Positions 53,149 through 63,599 of a stretch of DNA of 64,000 nucleotides are shown here, piece by piece (position 1 is the first letter of the stretch; each line of letters begins with the position of its first letter). Under the pieces are notes generated by a model. The model saw only the letters and a program-made list of their open reading frames with translations. It was not told where the DNA came from and did not search any database. The stretch comes from Triatoma infestans (Eukaryota; Arthropoda; Insecta; Hemiptera; Reduviidae): positions 165,176-229,175 of the forward strand of contig JAAEAF010001125.1 of NCBI GenBank assembly GCA_011037195.1. Direction: 5' to 3'. Both the position numbers and the translations under genes were made by a program.

Positions 53149-53389
53149 CTTTTTGTTTGTAAAACTTAAAGCGCGTCGACATCTATGGTCACTGGTGTCT
53201 CCCCGGAGCCTTCTCGATGCACGCCGGCCTCCGGACAGTGTTCTCTCGCTACAGAAAACACTGCTCTTCAACGGACAGAGAACTGTAGAGGCTCCTAGGA
53301 AGAAAAAATCTAAAGGTAGCACTGGACTCCGAACCCAGGACCTCCGTGTGGGAGTCCAAAGCGTTAACCACTGAGCTAATCCCTTTCTT
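53149..53389 (-). repeat. tRNA-derived SINE, copy A (241 bp, with TSD)
   Basis: The minus strand starts at 53389 with AAGAAAGGGATTAGCTCAGT (A-box-like TTAGCTCAGTGGTTAACGC), then B box CTGGGTTCGGAGTCC near 53335. The body contains CCTAGGAGCCTCTACAG and ACTGTCCGGAGGCCGG, and the 3' end CATAGATGTCGACGCGC with an A-rich tail. A perfect 11-bp TSD, ATTAATAAGAA, lies at 53138-53148 and 53390-53400. The element is non-autonomous, transcribed by RNA polymerase III, and depends on a LINE for movement. Confidence 0.85.
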
Positions 53390-53575
53390 ATTAATAAGAA
53401 TAGAATATTAATAAGAAAGCCAACAATATTATTATTATACAATACAATAAGAATTAAATGTGTTGCAAAAATTCTTTCAAGAAAATCAATCACAGTCAGA
53501 CTTGATTGAACAGTTTTACCTTTAATTTTCTCCCATTTATAGATAAAGCGACCATTGGATTTCTTTTAAACTTGG

Positions 53576-53576
53576 T

Positions 53577-53608
<32 letters not shown>

Positions 53609-53609
53609 G
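53576..53609. repeat. (CA)n(TA)n microsatellite
   Basis: About 34 bases, ACACACAC followed by ATATATAT. Confidence 0.95.
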
Positions 53610-53935
53610 CTATGTTTATATACGAGCACAAGAAGCTGAGTGGACGCAGATAACAAATTCATGAATAAGCGTCTAAAGCAAAGTATATAACGGACCTTCT
53701 TCATACTCGTCAGTCAGTTAGTCATTATGCAGTCTAATACTTCGTTATTTTGCAGTCCACCGAGTTCATCGAATTGGTGTAGTTAGTTTTTAAGTGAGTG
53801 ATACAGTTCAGTCAGTTCAGTGAGTTTAGTTCAAGTCTATATAAATTCGGTAGTAAATTTAAATTGTGTTAAAGTTTTAACAATATTCTAAGTATAATAA
53901 TTTTACTAAGTGAAAGAGGGTGCATATTCTTTCAA
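53610..53935 (+). promoter_or_regulatory. TATA plus initiator; possible solo LTR
   Basis: TATATAA (53684-53690) is followed about 20-25 bases later by TCAGTCAG (from 53710), the arthropod initiator TCAGT. Downstream are several TCAGTT/CAGTGAG words, as in the R-U5 region of insect Gypsy-type LTRs. The block is not AT-monotonous and contains no ORF. LTR ends (TG...CA) and a TSD could not be set with confidence, so a host promoter remains possible. Confidence 0.35.
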
Positions 53936-53942
53936 GTATGAT

Positions 53943-54745
53943 TTTTTTTTTTTTTAAATTGATATTTACAGCTGTTATAGGCTTAACAATAGTAAATTTG
54001 TTAATTCTGGACAATTCATAAAAACAGGAGCGGAGAATTCACTTAGTAGTGAAACTCCGAGTTATTCAGTAAGTAGATCACGAGGCCACTGAAGTTTTAG
54101 TCTTCTTGTTGAATTTATAGGGTTAGTTAGGGAAGCAAGTTCACGGACGAGAGGACTGACATGAGATGATAAACTGTTGTGAAAGCTGTTGTAACGGAAT
54201 AGGATTTCTTGACGGACGTATGGTATATTTAAGTGTGTGGATTGTATGATTGGAGACAAAGAAAGGAGCTAAAACGATTTTGCGGGGATTTTGGATTGGA
54301 GTGTTTGGATACGATTATAATTAGATCGTTTGGTTGAACCCCACAGTTCTGCGCCGTAAGCCCAAATAGGTTTAAGTATGACTTTGTAGATTAGAAGTTT
54401 GTTAGTAAGTGTTAGGTTATAGATCGTTTGTCAAGTAATCGCATCAGCATTTTGTAACGTTGAAGTAGTGCCTGTCGTTTGAGTCTGGTATGTGGATTCC
54501 AGGTAAGGCGTCGGTCCAAGTATAGTCCTAAGTAGCGAACTTTTTGTACTGGGGGTAAGGCGACATTGTCATAATAAACTGGAGCAGAAGTGAGTCGTCT
54601 GAGAGTGAAGGAAATTGTTTGGCTCTTTTCAGCACTAATTTTGATTCCCTATTTGTTGAACCATTTTTGGAGTGAATTCAGGTGCGCCTGTAGATTACGA
54701 GTTGCTGTTACGGGATCTTTATGTGTAGCAAGTGTAATAATCTAA
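53943..54745 (-). pseudogene. Jockey-like LINE, RT C-terminal part and 3' end
   Basis: The minus-strand reading begins just after the catalytic YADD position. ATHKDPVTATRNLQAHLN then SLQKWFNK (one stop follows), IKISAEKSQTISFTL, PPVQKVRYLGLYLDRRLTW, NPHTRLKRQ, LLIYKVILKPIWAYGAELW and GSTKRSNYNRIQTLQSK; the tail ends PRDLLTE and a stop at about 54062. This is the Jockey RT thumb and C-terminal domain. A T13 run (53942-53954) is the poly(A) tail on this strand. A few stops and a small frameshift make it a pseudogene. It is related to, but distinct from, the 37-kb copy. Confidence 0.85.
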
Positions 54746-55084
54746 AAATAATAAAATGAATAGTTCAAAAAGTGTAACAAATTGTAATTGCAAGAGTATT
54801 AAAATAAAACTGTTTTTAAATTAGAAATAGTAGTAACAAAACTTTTATATATATATAATCTATTCAGGGAAATAGATTTTGTGGAAGTTGTAGGGAGAAG
54901 CTCGAAAGTCATTCTTCCCATCAAAAGTGTCGATTTATTATGGTTGAATATACCTAATCTATAAAATATTGAACAAATTAAACATTTCATAAAATTTCAA
55001 AAGTTTGAAGACAATTTATCAATTATCACTATTTATTATATTTATATAAAATAAGGTACTGCACTATGTATGTCAAAATAGATC
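54746..55084. other. AT-rich stretch, nothing recognised
   Basis: No element recognised. Confidence 0.35.
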
Positions 55085-55590
55085 TTTAAATTGTGTGTGT
55101 GTGTATTAAAGGGGGTGTAAGGGGTTTTAAGTTCAGCCAAACTGAAAAATGGAAAACAGCAGAAAGTACAAACTTATTATATTTGGTTTAAGTTCTCCAA
55201 AGGACCCGGCAATAAGATTATGGTAAAAATTGGACAATCGGAAATACCAATGGATTGTTTCTTTTTTGCCCCAGTAACGGCTCCAATCTTACCTTTAAAC
55301 TTAGTATCCAACCACAAACTTTATTTCAAATATTCCGGGAAAAATTCTTTTTAGAGGGGTGTTAGGGGAATGGCTTCCGTCAAAATGTCATTTCCATGTA
55401 CTATATTAGGATCATATTATTGTGATATCATAATATTGATTATGATATCAAATCATGTAATATTTTAATGGTCGTAATAGTATCCTTATCTTTCTAATAT
55501 TAAAAGGAATTCATCTATGCTGAATTCCGAGTTTGAAGAAAATCACTCGATTAAAAATGCGTCTTTAAAGAACGATTTCTGAGATTTTTA
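55085..55590 (+). repeat. Family A copy, central and 3' part
   Basis: A TG tract (55096-55110) is followed by TTCTCCAAAGGACCCGGC, CAATCGGAAATACC, CAGTAACGGCTCCAATCTTACC, TTTCAAATATTCCGGGAAAA and GAATTCCGAGTTTGAAGAAAATC. It is followed directly by the next copy's 5' start. Confidence 0.65.
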
Positions 55591-56305
55591 CTTTCTCTCA
55601 CTCCTAGTCAGAGGAAGTATTGTAATCGTGCCAAATTTTCGATATCGAATTTTCACCGGAAATATCCGTTTTGAGGTTTCCTGAGTCCAGAAAAGTGGTT
55701 TTTAGAAAATTTTGTATGTTTGCGCGTGTCTACACACTTGGCATAAGAAAAAAAAGAAGTTTATTACACAATTTAAGTTTATCAGATTTAAATATGTTGT
55801 TGAAATTCCGAGTTTGAAGAAAATCCGAAGATCGCAAGTGCGTCTTTACTGAAAAGTATTTTTTATTTTTCTGGTATTATTTTATTTTCTTGCATGTTCC
55901 CAAAAATGACTCCAACGATTTCCTTCGAACTTGGTATATCAACTGCACATACAAAGGTCTACAACTTTTATCTAAAATATTTCTCTAGAAAAATTCATTT
56001 AAGGTGGGGTTAGGTTTTCTTCTAAAGTGCTATTTCAGGTTACTATGCAGTTCTGTCATCTAAATAATTATCCTGCAATCTAAATTTGTTGTTCAAATTC
56101 CGAGTTTGAAAAAATCGGATGACCGGAAGTGCGTTTTTACTGATGTATTTATCATTTTCTGGTATTTTCAAGAAAACGGGTCCAACGATTTTCTTTAAAC
56201 TAGGAATGTGAACTATACATATAAAGAGCTACAACTTTTATTTGAAACATTTCTCCTGGTGAAGTCATTTATTTTCGATAAAATACTAACAAGTTTCTTT
56301 TATCT
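55588..56305 (+). repeat. Family A copy with two internal units
   Basis: The 5' end is ACTTTCTCTCACTCCTAGTCAGAGGAAGT. Then come GTAATCGTGCCAAATTTTCG, TTTTCACCGGAAATATCCG and ACGATTTCCTTCGAACTTGG. A second unit follows: TTCCGAGTTTGAAAAAATCGG, GACCGGAAGTGCGTTTTTACTG and CGGGTCCAACGATTTTC. It ends after TTTGAAACATTTCTCC without the 3' hairpin. Confidence 0.75.
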
Positions 56306-56346
56306 TGGTACTAATTACCCATATATATATATTCACTTTCGGAATT

Positions 56347-56510
56347 GTGATGGGTCCGCAATGCTGGATAATATCTAGGATTTTATCCGTCGTCGCATTC
56401 AGATTTTTGATGTTCCTAACCGTTTCGTATTTTCATTGATCGTCGGACTAAGGCTAATTAAGTTCGTATAGAGAGTTGAAGTCAACTTATCACTTTTATT
56501 GGAAACACTT
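56347..56510 (-). mobile_element. Family 3 hammerhead-like element, copy 2
   Basis: Same block order as 34741-34890 (CAATGCTGGATAATATCT, GATTTTATCCG, TTTTTGATGTTCCTAACCG, TCATTGATCGTCGGACTA, AGTTCGTATAGAGAGTTG). There is no ORF or TSD. Confidence 0.5.
56413..56449 (-). ncRNA. Degenerate hammerhead-like motif, family 3
   Basis: Minus strand: CCGACGA (one change from CUGANGA), T, a weak CAATGAAAATAC stem, GAAACGGTTAGG. Recognisable mainly by comparison with the 34.8-kb copy. Confidence 0.25.
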
Positions 56511-56600
56511 TATCCAAACAAAGTCTGCGGAGAGCTGAAGGCCACATGTCAATCACTTGTCGGTTTAAGTTTCTGTTCGAAGGAAATTACTCGAACGGAC

Positions 56601-56814
56601 TTTTTTTTTTAAATTTAAGGAGCGTCAACATCTATGATCATTTGCACCCGGATCCTTCTCAATGCCCAGCCGGCCGCCAGACAGTGTTCTGTCGTTACAG
56701 ACAATAACCGTAGAGGCTCCTAGGAAGAGAAAATCTAAGTGTAGCAATGCTGAATTCGAACCCGGATCTCCGCTTGCTAGCCCAGTGCGCGACCATTGAG
56801 CTAATTCCTTCTTT
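56601..56814 (-). repeat. tRNA-derived SINE, copy B
   Basis: The minus strand starts with GAATTAGCTCAATGGTCGCG (A-box-like) and GGGTTCGAATTC (B box). It then has the shared body (CTAGGAGCCTCTACGG, ACTGTCTGGCGGCCGG) and ends CATAGATGTTGACGCTCC with a tail TTAAATTTAAAAAAAAAA (the T10 run near 56601-56610 on the plus strand). A TSD was not found. Confidence 0.8.
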
Positions 56815-57939
56815 GTTACTATATACACAAAATACATCTTCCATTTTTTCTAACAATGAGGAAAATTTATACTTCGAATCTCTGAATTCTTGAATTACTG
56901 AAATCGTCAGCATACAGTCTAAACTACCGTACTCTAACAAAAAAAGGAAAAAAAATCTTCTTAAATTAAGAAAAACGAAAGAATATAAAATATATTAGAA
57001 TTCAGTGTGATCATGAAATGTTTGGCCTCAAGCACTAATTAACCATTTCATAAAACAATTAAGAAAGTAAGTGAACCATGTGTCTACCCTAAGAATTGAT
57101 TATTAAATGCAGATATATGACAGTTAATTACAAACATGAATAATAAAATAATTACTAGTACTATAATTAAAATAATACTTCCTATTATAGCAATAACAGA
57201 AAGTAAAAAATAAGGAAAGAACATGATTTAAAAGTAATATGCAAATTGTAAACAAAGAGAAGCAAGAAATATTATTAAACGTTAGAATTACACATTATTG
57301 AAAAGATAGAGTCAAATTAAACAATTTCTGGCAAATCTATCCATTTTCGTAATGATTTTTAATGGAAAATGCTGTCACTTGAGAGCTAAGAATGATTAGG
57401 ATGAAGCATAAAATGGGATCTATTGCGCCTTGGTCTTGCATTTTTAAAATGTATTAATTTGTAATGTTATAAATTATGTCTGTTTTCTATTCCGCTCCAA
57501 TCAAAACCACGGAACAAAAAAATAATTATGTAGAATATCAAAAGTCTGACGAAAATAAAAGTTGCCATCAGTTCACTGTGACAAGCGCCCCTAGGCGACG
57601 CAACGATTAGACCAACTGCGAATCATTGTAATACGGTCCGCCATTTTTTCGCAATAATAACTCATTTTTTCAGTACATGTTAATGATTAGCGCATAACTA
57701 GCGTTTTTTTGCCCATCACATTAAACTTAATGAATTATGTAGGGATAGAAAACCGAAAGTATTGCTTTTGGATTTTTGGCGCATAGGACAAACCTGAATG
57801 TGTGGCTAGCTAATTATTCAGCTACAAAACTTAACAGTTTAAAATACTAGATTTAAACTTGTTCAATTTTAATATTTATATAGTTGGGACAACTTAAACT
57901 AAAAACGACTGTTGTAGGAAGACCTCCAGAAACCTGCTA
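56815..57939. other. Long unassigned AT-rich stretch
   Basis: About 1.1 kb. A GC-richer patch at 57578-57650 (AAGCGCCCCTAGGCGACGC and GGTCCGCCATTTTTTCGC) faintly resembles the termini of the 454-bp element at 19.9 kb, but no partner terminus was found. Confidence 0.3.
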
Positions 57940-58385
57940 AAATCTACTTACTGGGAAAAGTGTTTCAAACAAAAAAACGCGTTGGTATCTTTATCGAGAA
58001 AATTGCAGAAAACTGAAAATCCTTTCAGGAAAGTCATGTTCCGATCAATCGATTTTCTCCAACCTCAAAATTCTGGCATCACATTTTATTTTTATTAATA
58101 TTATATAAATACAGGATCGTAAAATAAAAGGAAATCACACATTAAAGAAACACTTGACATCACACTTCCCTCTGAAAGTCCTTAAAATAGTTTTCCTTGC
58201 AAAATGTTCCAATTAATAGATTTAAAGAATCGTGATACCAGTTTTTGAGAAAATCGTAAAAAATTAAAAATAAATCGATTCAGTTAATTAGTATTTCCGC
58301 TTGATGATTTTTACTAAAACCACATTATAGATGCCCCCGAAAGCACCAAAACGAAATACAATTCCATTTTTGAGTTATGCTGACT

Positions 58386-58435
<50 letters not shown>

Positions 58436-58505
58436 GGCACACACGGGGAAAGAGAGAGAGACTAATATATGAAATCCACTTCTTGGGGTTTAGAGGGGGG
58501 AACTT
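57940..58505 (-). repeat. Family A copy
   Basis: Contains CGCGTTGGTATCTTTATCGAG, AAAGTCATGTTCCGATCAATCG, TAGTATTTCCGCTTGATG, a long (CA)n(TA)n tract (58388-58435) and TCTTGGGGTTTAGAGG. The outermost 5' hairpin is lost. Confidence 0.65.
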
Positions 58506-59040
58506 GATTTCCGGGGAGTTTAAAGAAAATCGTTGGAGCCTTTTAAAAAATAGCAGAAAACTGAAAAATACTTTTCAGTAAAAACGCACTTCCGTCATCC
58601 TTTTTTCTTCAAACTCGGAATTTTAACAACATATTTAATTCTAATTAGTATATTTAGCTGACAGAATTGTGTAATAAACTGAAATAGCATTTTGAACGAA
58701 AACATAAAGGAAATTACTTAGATTAAAGAAAATCGTTTGAGCCTTTTCGAGATAATCGCAAAAAAGTGAAAAATAAAACCATTCAGTAAAGTGGTACTTC
58801 CGGTTGAGGAATTTTGGCATGTAACGTACTGTCGGATCCAATGGTGATATCTAAACGGAATATCAAGTTTGAACTTTCTGCGATCTCTCGTTTTTGAGCT
58901 ATGCTGTTTACACTTACATACATATACTATACTAGTCATATAAAGTCGTACTAAAGGAATTTCTGATGAAAACTCAATATCGAGAATTTGACACGATTAC
59001 AATACTTCCTCTTGATAGGAGTGAGAGAAAGTTAAAAACA
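58506..59040 (-). repeat. Family A copy, 5' end complete
   Basis: Two internal units (GAAAATCGTTGGAGCC near 58527, GAAAATCGTTTGAGCC near 58727). Then come GTGGTACTTCCGGTTGAGG, GTACTGTCGGATCCAATGGTG and GAACTTTCTGCGATCTCTCG, ending CAATACTTCCTCTTGATAGGAGTGAGAGAAAGT. Confidence 0.75.
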
Positions 59041-59194
59041 AACATACATACATTCATTTAAAATCGTCACTATCTTAAAATCTATGCAAAACAGGAGTTC
59101 TGAACCTGATATCCGCGATTTCTTTGTATTTCGTTTGTGGTGGATTTGTTTGATTACCTTTTGGTAAGTTTCTCTTAACGTTTATATTCACTAA
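59041..59194. other. AT-rich spacer
   Basis: Nothing recognised. Confidence 0.3.
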
Positions 59195-59790
59195 TTTTGC
59201 TATATAAATCTATTCTATAAAATCCTGTGAACAGATTTTCTTAAAATTTGGAATTTTAGCAATATTTCTAATGTCATAATAATATAGGTGAAAGAACATT
59301 ATACTGTACTGTGAAGTGGCACTTTAGAGGAAAAATAGATATTGCTGTTCCTTCATAAACCCTAAAAAATAATCAATTTCCTTGGAAAAATCTTTTCAAG
59401 AAAAGTGATAAGAATTTATGTACAGCTCGACAATTTGGTTGTTACACCGAAATGGCTGTTAAGCTCCGCACATTGCCAAAGTTTCCGTAGCTGTGACATC
59501 ATTTAATTGCGCCCATAGGTTTCTTAACTAAGTTGCCGAGCTATATGTAGGTAGTATATTATGAAGTTTGAATATATTTGTTCGGGCCATTTTCGAGGAT
59601 ATTTCGAGAAAATATCAGTTAATCGCCCTGGTTGATGGATTCTGCCCGAAACCTTCGTATCAAATGCCGTTGTAATTCCCAAAAGGAATATCTAGCTTTA
59701 CCTTCATATGATTTTTCATTTTTGATATATTTCACTCACAGACACTTCTTCGGTAGTTCTCTTGAGAGAGAGAAGAAAACAAACAAAAAC
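59195..59790 (-). repeat. Family A copy carrying a MITE insertion
   Basis: Contains TAAAATCCTGTGAACAGATTTTC, TGAAGTGGCACTTTAGAGG, TTTTCAAGAAAAGTGATAAG, CGGGCCATTTTCGAGG, GATTCTGCCCGAAACC and CACTCACAGACAC. It is interrupted at 59423-59543 by a small inverted-repeat element. Confidence 0.65.
59423..59543. mobile_element. 121-bp MITE with 17-bp inverted repeats
   Basis: Left AGCTCGACAATTTGGTT and right (inverted) AGCTCGGCAACTTAGTT match at 14 of 17 bases. A perfect 6-bp TSD, TATGTA, flanks the element (59417-59422 and 59544-59549). It interrupts a family A copy, so it is younger. No ORF; the superfamily is not assignable from 6 bp alone. Confidence 0.7.
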
Positions 59791-60047
59791 AACAACAACA
59801 AAAGGAAGTGCTTGCCGACTTTTTCCTGCAGGAAAAATTATCTTTAATAACAACTGTATAAATGCCAGTCATGTTGTCAAGCAATTGTCTTAACGATTTA
59901 TTATGTACATGTTTAAATAATAAGTTTAAATTTGGTTAGTGTGCCCGATTATCAGGACAGGAAAGTTTGAATTGCAAAAATGGGAATGGTGGTTTATATT
60001 ATCTATGTTTTTTTAATAGCTGTCCTAATAGAAATAATATTTTGTGG
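59791..60047. other. AT-rich spacer
   Basis: Nothing recognised. Confidence 0.3.
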
Positions 60048-60195
60048 CACGATTACTCAGGTGGATAATTTGCTGGATTGGAGAACGTGGGGTTCCAGGT
60101 TCGGATGCAGAGCTCACTGACCTTGATAGCCGGTGTTCTGTGTGAGGAGACAATACTGTCCGAAGGCCGCCACAAAATGACCTTTAGATACTAAA
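60048..60195 (+). repeat. tRNA-derived SINE, copy E (diverged, plus strand)
   Basis: GGCACGATTACTCAGGTGG resembles an A box and CAGGTTCGGATGC a B box, with ACAATACTGTCCGAAGGCCGCC shared with the body of copies A and B. The 3' tail is not recognisable. It is older or from a different subfamily. Confidence 0.55.
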
Positions 60196-60289
60196 TGAAA
60201 ATACAAAAGACGGCACCAGCAAACATTTGATTGGTCCAAGTTAAAATTTTTTTACCTAAGACAATTCCATCACAAGTGAATCAGTCATT

Positions 60290-60790
60290 TTTTAATACAA
60301 ATGCTAAATATTGTGACATTTTTACTTACTGTGAGTTTCCATACTGTGAGCTACGAAAGAATGTTTTTAGCGAATGGTCTGCAGTCGTGTGTGTGTGTGT
60401 GTGTGTGTGTAAACAAAACAAATATCTCAAAAAAGGAAGCTCAAAGTTGGTATTTCGTTGAGGAACCAACGCACGTGACATAAGTTTCAAGTATTTTGTC
60501 AATATCCATCTACTGGTAGGGCAACTTAGTGAATTTTTTTTCCAGTTTTTCGTGAGTTTCTCAAAAATGCCCATTTTTTTTTTTTTTTTACAGTAAAAAA
60601 GTGTTATCGATATACGAATCTACATTTTTATTTGAAAACTATTTCGGGACAATTTTGTTTTTAGATAGATTTCTTTTACATTAGTATAATTTAGTAAAAA
60701 GTCCAATTTTGAAGGAAGTTTGTCCAAAAAAATGCATATTACATTAAGAGAAAACATCTGAGTATTTCAGTTTTTTAAAACGAATTTTTA
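60290..60790 (+). repeat. Family A copy
   Basis: Contains TTTTTAGCGAATGGTCTGCAG, a TG tract (60388-60410), AAATATCTCAAAAAAGGAAGC, CAATATCCATCTACTGG, CAGTTTTTCGTGAGTTTCTC and AAATGCCCAT. It decays after 60700. Confidence 0.65.
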
Positions 60791-61029
60791 TTCGGGGTTT
60801 GGGTGTGGAAAAATAATTATTGTAAAGAGGAGAGGCAGAAATTTCAAAATATTAATAATCTGCTTATGTTCACGTTCTAGTCTTGCTGATAATGAAAGAT
60901 AAGAATAATTTCTATACATAATTACACCATGTATTTTTTTAAATAAATTTCTTAGCAAATTTCAAGCGGGTAGGGATCAACTTACACATCACCATCATCC
61001 TTCATCCTTCATCCTTCAGCAAAAAATTA
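60791..61029. other. AT-rich spacer
   Basis: A short CATCCTTCATCCTTCATCC tandem word lies near 60998. Nothing else. Confidence 0.3.
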
Positions 61030-61300
61030 AATAAAAAAAAACTGGTATGAAACACTCACACGGCTTCTCTTCCTGCAATTATAATTATAACAATTATTCT
61101 AAAGATAAATTTTCTTTAAACTTGCCCCGTTTAATAAAATATTGACTAAATTTTGTGACAGCACCCTCCGTCTAAACTTCGTAGAAAATCTTATAATGCA
61201 TTTTAAATTTAAGTTTAACTTACACATCTTCCAGGACCACTCTGAAATGAATTTTCCTGGAAAAAGTGATACTAATGTCGATGGCACTGAAAATGGATGG
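61030..61300 (-). repeat. Family A 3' part
   Basis: AACTGGTATGAAACACTCACACGGC is the 3' terminus. Then come AAATTTTCTTTAAACTTGCC, ACTCTGAAATGAATTTTCC and AAAAAGTGATACTAATG. Confidence 0.6.
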
Positions 61301-61529
61301 CACTGTCGCGATGTGCCTATACTCTGCCGTCATTGACAAAGGTGGTTAATAAGCTGAGCGTTAATTAATGTTGTAGTTTTATAAACTGCATTGTCGTAGA
61401 TTGTATAGCTTATTTCATACTACTATAGTAGTAGTAGTACTATAGTTGCATAATGTCTTGACGAGTAAGAGGGTCGCGGAATGCGTGCAGAAGGATCTAG
61501 GCGAGTGGCGTTAGATCTTGGTAGGAGCA
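61301..61529. other. Unassigned spacer with TAG palindrome
   Basis: ACTACTATAGTAGTAGTAGTACTATAGT (about 61419-61446), shown here only to mark the site, is a short palindromic TAG repeat. 61461-61520 is GC-richer and unassigned. Confidence 0.3.
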
Positions 61530-61720
61530 GCGAAGTAGTTTAAGAAAATCATTACGAGCCATTTTTGAAAAAATGAAAAAAAAAACAAAAAACTGAAACT
61601 GAACATTTCAATAAAGTTGCCCTTCCGTTTGAAGGATTTTGGTACTTTCCTACCAGCTGCGGTGGTGGTATCTAAAAGGAATAACAAGTTTGAATATCCT
61701 ATGATTTTGATAATATGTCG
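61530..61720 (-). repeat. Family A central fragment
   Basis: Contains AAGAAAATCATTACGAGCC, AAGTTGCCCTTCCGTTTG, AGCTGCGGTGGTGGTATC and AATAACAAGTTTGAATATCC. Confidence 0.55.
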
Positions 61721-61754
61721 ATAATTTTTACGACTTTTCAACAAAACATTACAA

Positions 61755-62595
61755 GGTTCACTTTCTCTTTCTGATATAAAAATAAGCATTGCGATCGGAT
61801 ATAATTTACGAATTAGAGTTTCACCGCAACTACACGTTTTGAGATCTCTTGAATTCTCAAAAGCAGTTTTTGGAAATTGATCTGTGTGACTCTGTGTGTT
61901 TCTGTATTTGGAGTAGGTGCATCGCTCAAAAAAAAAAAAAAAAGTAGGAAGTTCAAATATACGACATTCAGTTTGAGTATCATCATGGGTTCCATACTTA
62001 CGAATTCTTGCAACTAACCTGACCACCTCACAGAATGGCTTTATCATTTTTTCGCAATTTTTGTGGAAGTGATTTTTACAGATTTTGTTTGTAAATTTCA
62101 TATATCTATAACAACTATGTAGATCTATCACTTTTATTTGAAATATTTTTTCTGGGATTCATTTTAGAGAGGCTCAGGGTAAGTTTAGGCTTCTTTCTAG
62201 ATACCACTTCAGGATACTGTCGTTGTAATGTTAATGAACATTAAATATTTACCTAAAATTCAGAGTCTGATGAAAACTTATTGATGTGCGAATTTCCTGA
62301 AAGAGTTTTCTTACTTTTCCGCTCGGATCTCTGTTTGGAACTTTTTTCAGGAAAATTACTTTAGAGAGTTCTGGAAAGTTGGAACATTCAGGAAACTTCC
62401 TAATGTACCAATCTTATCTTAATGATTTCTGCCAGCTGTATAATATTAAAGGCATGGATAATATTCGTAGATATTGAAAAAAATAATCGACATTTTGAAG
62501 AGTTTTTGGAAAATGATGAAATATGTCATACAGAACTAAAATAGTTGCAGTAAGTGAAAGTAGTGTGAGCGTTTAACATCAGATTTGTTTTTTAA
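61755..62595 (+). repeat. Family A, near full-length plus-strand copy
   Basis: The 5' end is CACTTTCTCTTTCTGATAT. It contains GCATTGCGATCGGATATAA, CTACACGTTTTGAGATCTC, a decayed TG tract, CAGAATGGCTTTATCATTT, ATCTATCACTTTTATTTG and a partial second unit (GATGTGCGAATTTCCTG). The 3' end is GCAGTAAGTGAAAGTAGTG-TGAGCGTTTAACATCAGATTTG. A 206-codon minus-strand ORF across it is a chance read. Confidence 0.7.
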
Positions 62596-63014
62596 ATGAA
62601 ACTTAAAAATAAAATTGAAAAATACAAATTTACATTCATTTAAATAGTTTTTTTTTTTCTTTGTTTACAAAACGTATTAACTCAACCACTCATCAACATA
62701 AACAAAAACAACAAAACTGGCATACATAGTTTAGCCTTTTAAAAACTTAAAGTCAAGGTCATTATTATTGGGTAACCAACCATTTGATGACAGACACTTC
62801 ATTTGAGGACACAATTTTTTATTTGCTCTCCCCTCCCACCAAAAAAAACTACGTGAAACTCTGACTTATTTTCAGTACAAATAGAATATAGATAATTTTT
62901 CTTAATGTTATACATAAAATTGGAGGAGTCGACTATTAAAATTTAGTTGCCAAAAATTATAATTGGCATTTGATAAATAAGAAGTGTAAGAAGCAATATT
63001 TATTGTCTGTTATC
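62596..63014. other. AT-rich stretch, nothing recognised
   Basis: No feature identified. Confidence 0.35.
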
Positions 63015-63590
63015 TGTACAGGATACGAAAATCGTAGTTATTTCAAAAGAAAAATTCCAAAAACTCAAAACTTATTGTGTAAAATTGCACTACCGGTTAG
63101 CCGATTTCCTTCAAGTTTGGAATTCTATCAATGCTACATTAATCGAATAGTATTAATATTGTCTAGGCGGTCAAACCGTATACCATACTGAAGTGGCCTT
63201 TAGAGGAGAGCATAACGCTTTCCAAGGAAAATGTTTCAAATAAACGTGATAGGAATTTATGTGTGTGGATACTATACGAAGGTTAAAGAAAATCGTCAGA
63301 ACCAATTGCGAGAGAATTGCGAAAAAATCAGTAAAGTCACATTTCCAGTTAATGGATTTTGCCCGAAACCTTCGTATTTGATGTAATGGTAGTGCCTAAC
63401 CGCAATATCAAATGTGAACCCCCTAAAACTTTTCGTTTTTGCGACATTCTGTTAACACACACACATATTCAGGCCATTTTTTCGTATTCAGCGATGCCAA
63501 AACATGTATTTCCGGTAAAAACCGAATTTACAAAATCTGGCACGATCACCTTAGTACCCTTACTAAGGTTAAGAGAAAGCAAAAAAGAAA
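63015..63590 (-). repeat. Family A copy, 5' end present
   Basis: Contains ATTGCACTACCGGTTAGCCG, GGAATTCTATCAATGC, TTTCAAATAAACGTGATAGG, AAGAAAATCGTCAGAACC, GTCACATTTCCAGTTAATGG, a short ACACACACA tract and ATGTATTTCCGGTAAAAACC. It ends TTACTAAGGTTAAGAGAAAGC. Confidence 0.7.
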
Positions 63591-63599
63591 AAAAAAGTA

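Noticed and set aside
53134..53493. 119-codon minus-strand ORF with a WVRSPVLPLDFFFLG-type stretch
   Set aside because: It reads through the tRNA-derived SINE. Similar peptides arise from the other SINE copy at 56.6 kb, so it is repeat-derived and not a gene.
57578..57650. Second copy of the 454-bp inverted-repeat element
   Set aside because: Only a short GC-rich word is similar and no opposite terminus was found within 1 kb.
61511..62131. 206-codon minus-strand ORF, the longest minus-strand frame in the window
   Set aside because: It runs antisense across two family A copies of opposite orientation. Its sequence follows the repeat, has low-complexity stretches and matches no family.
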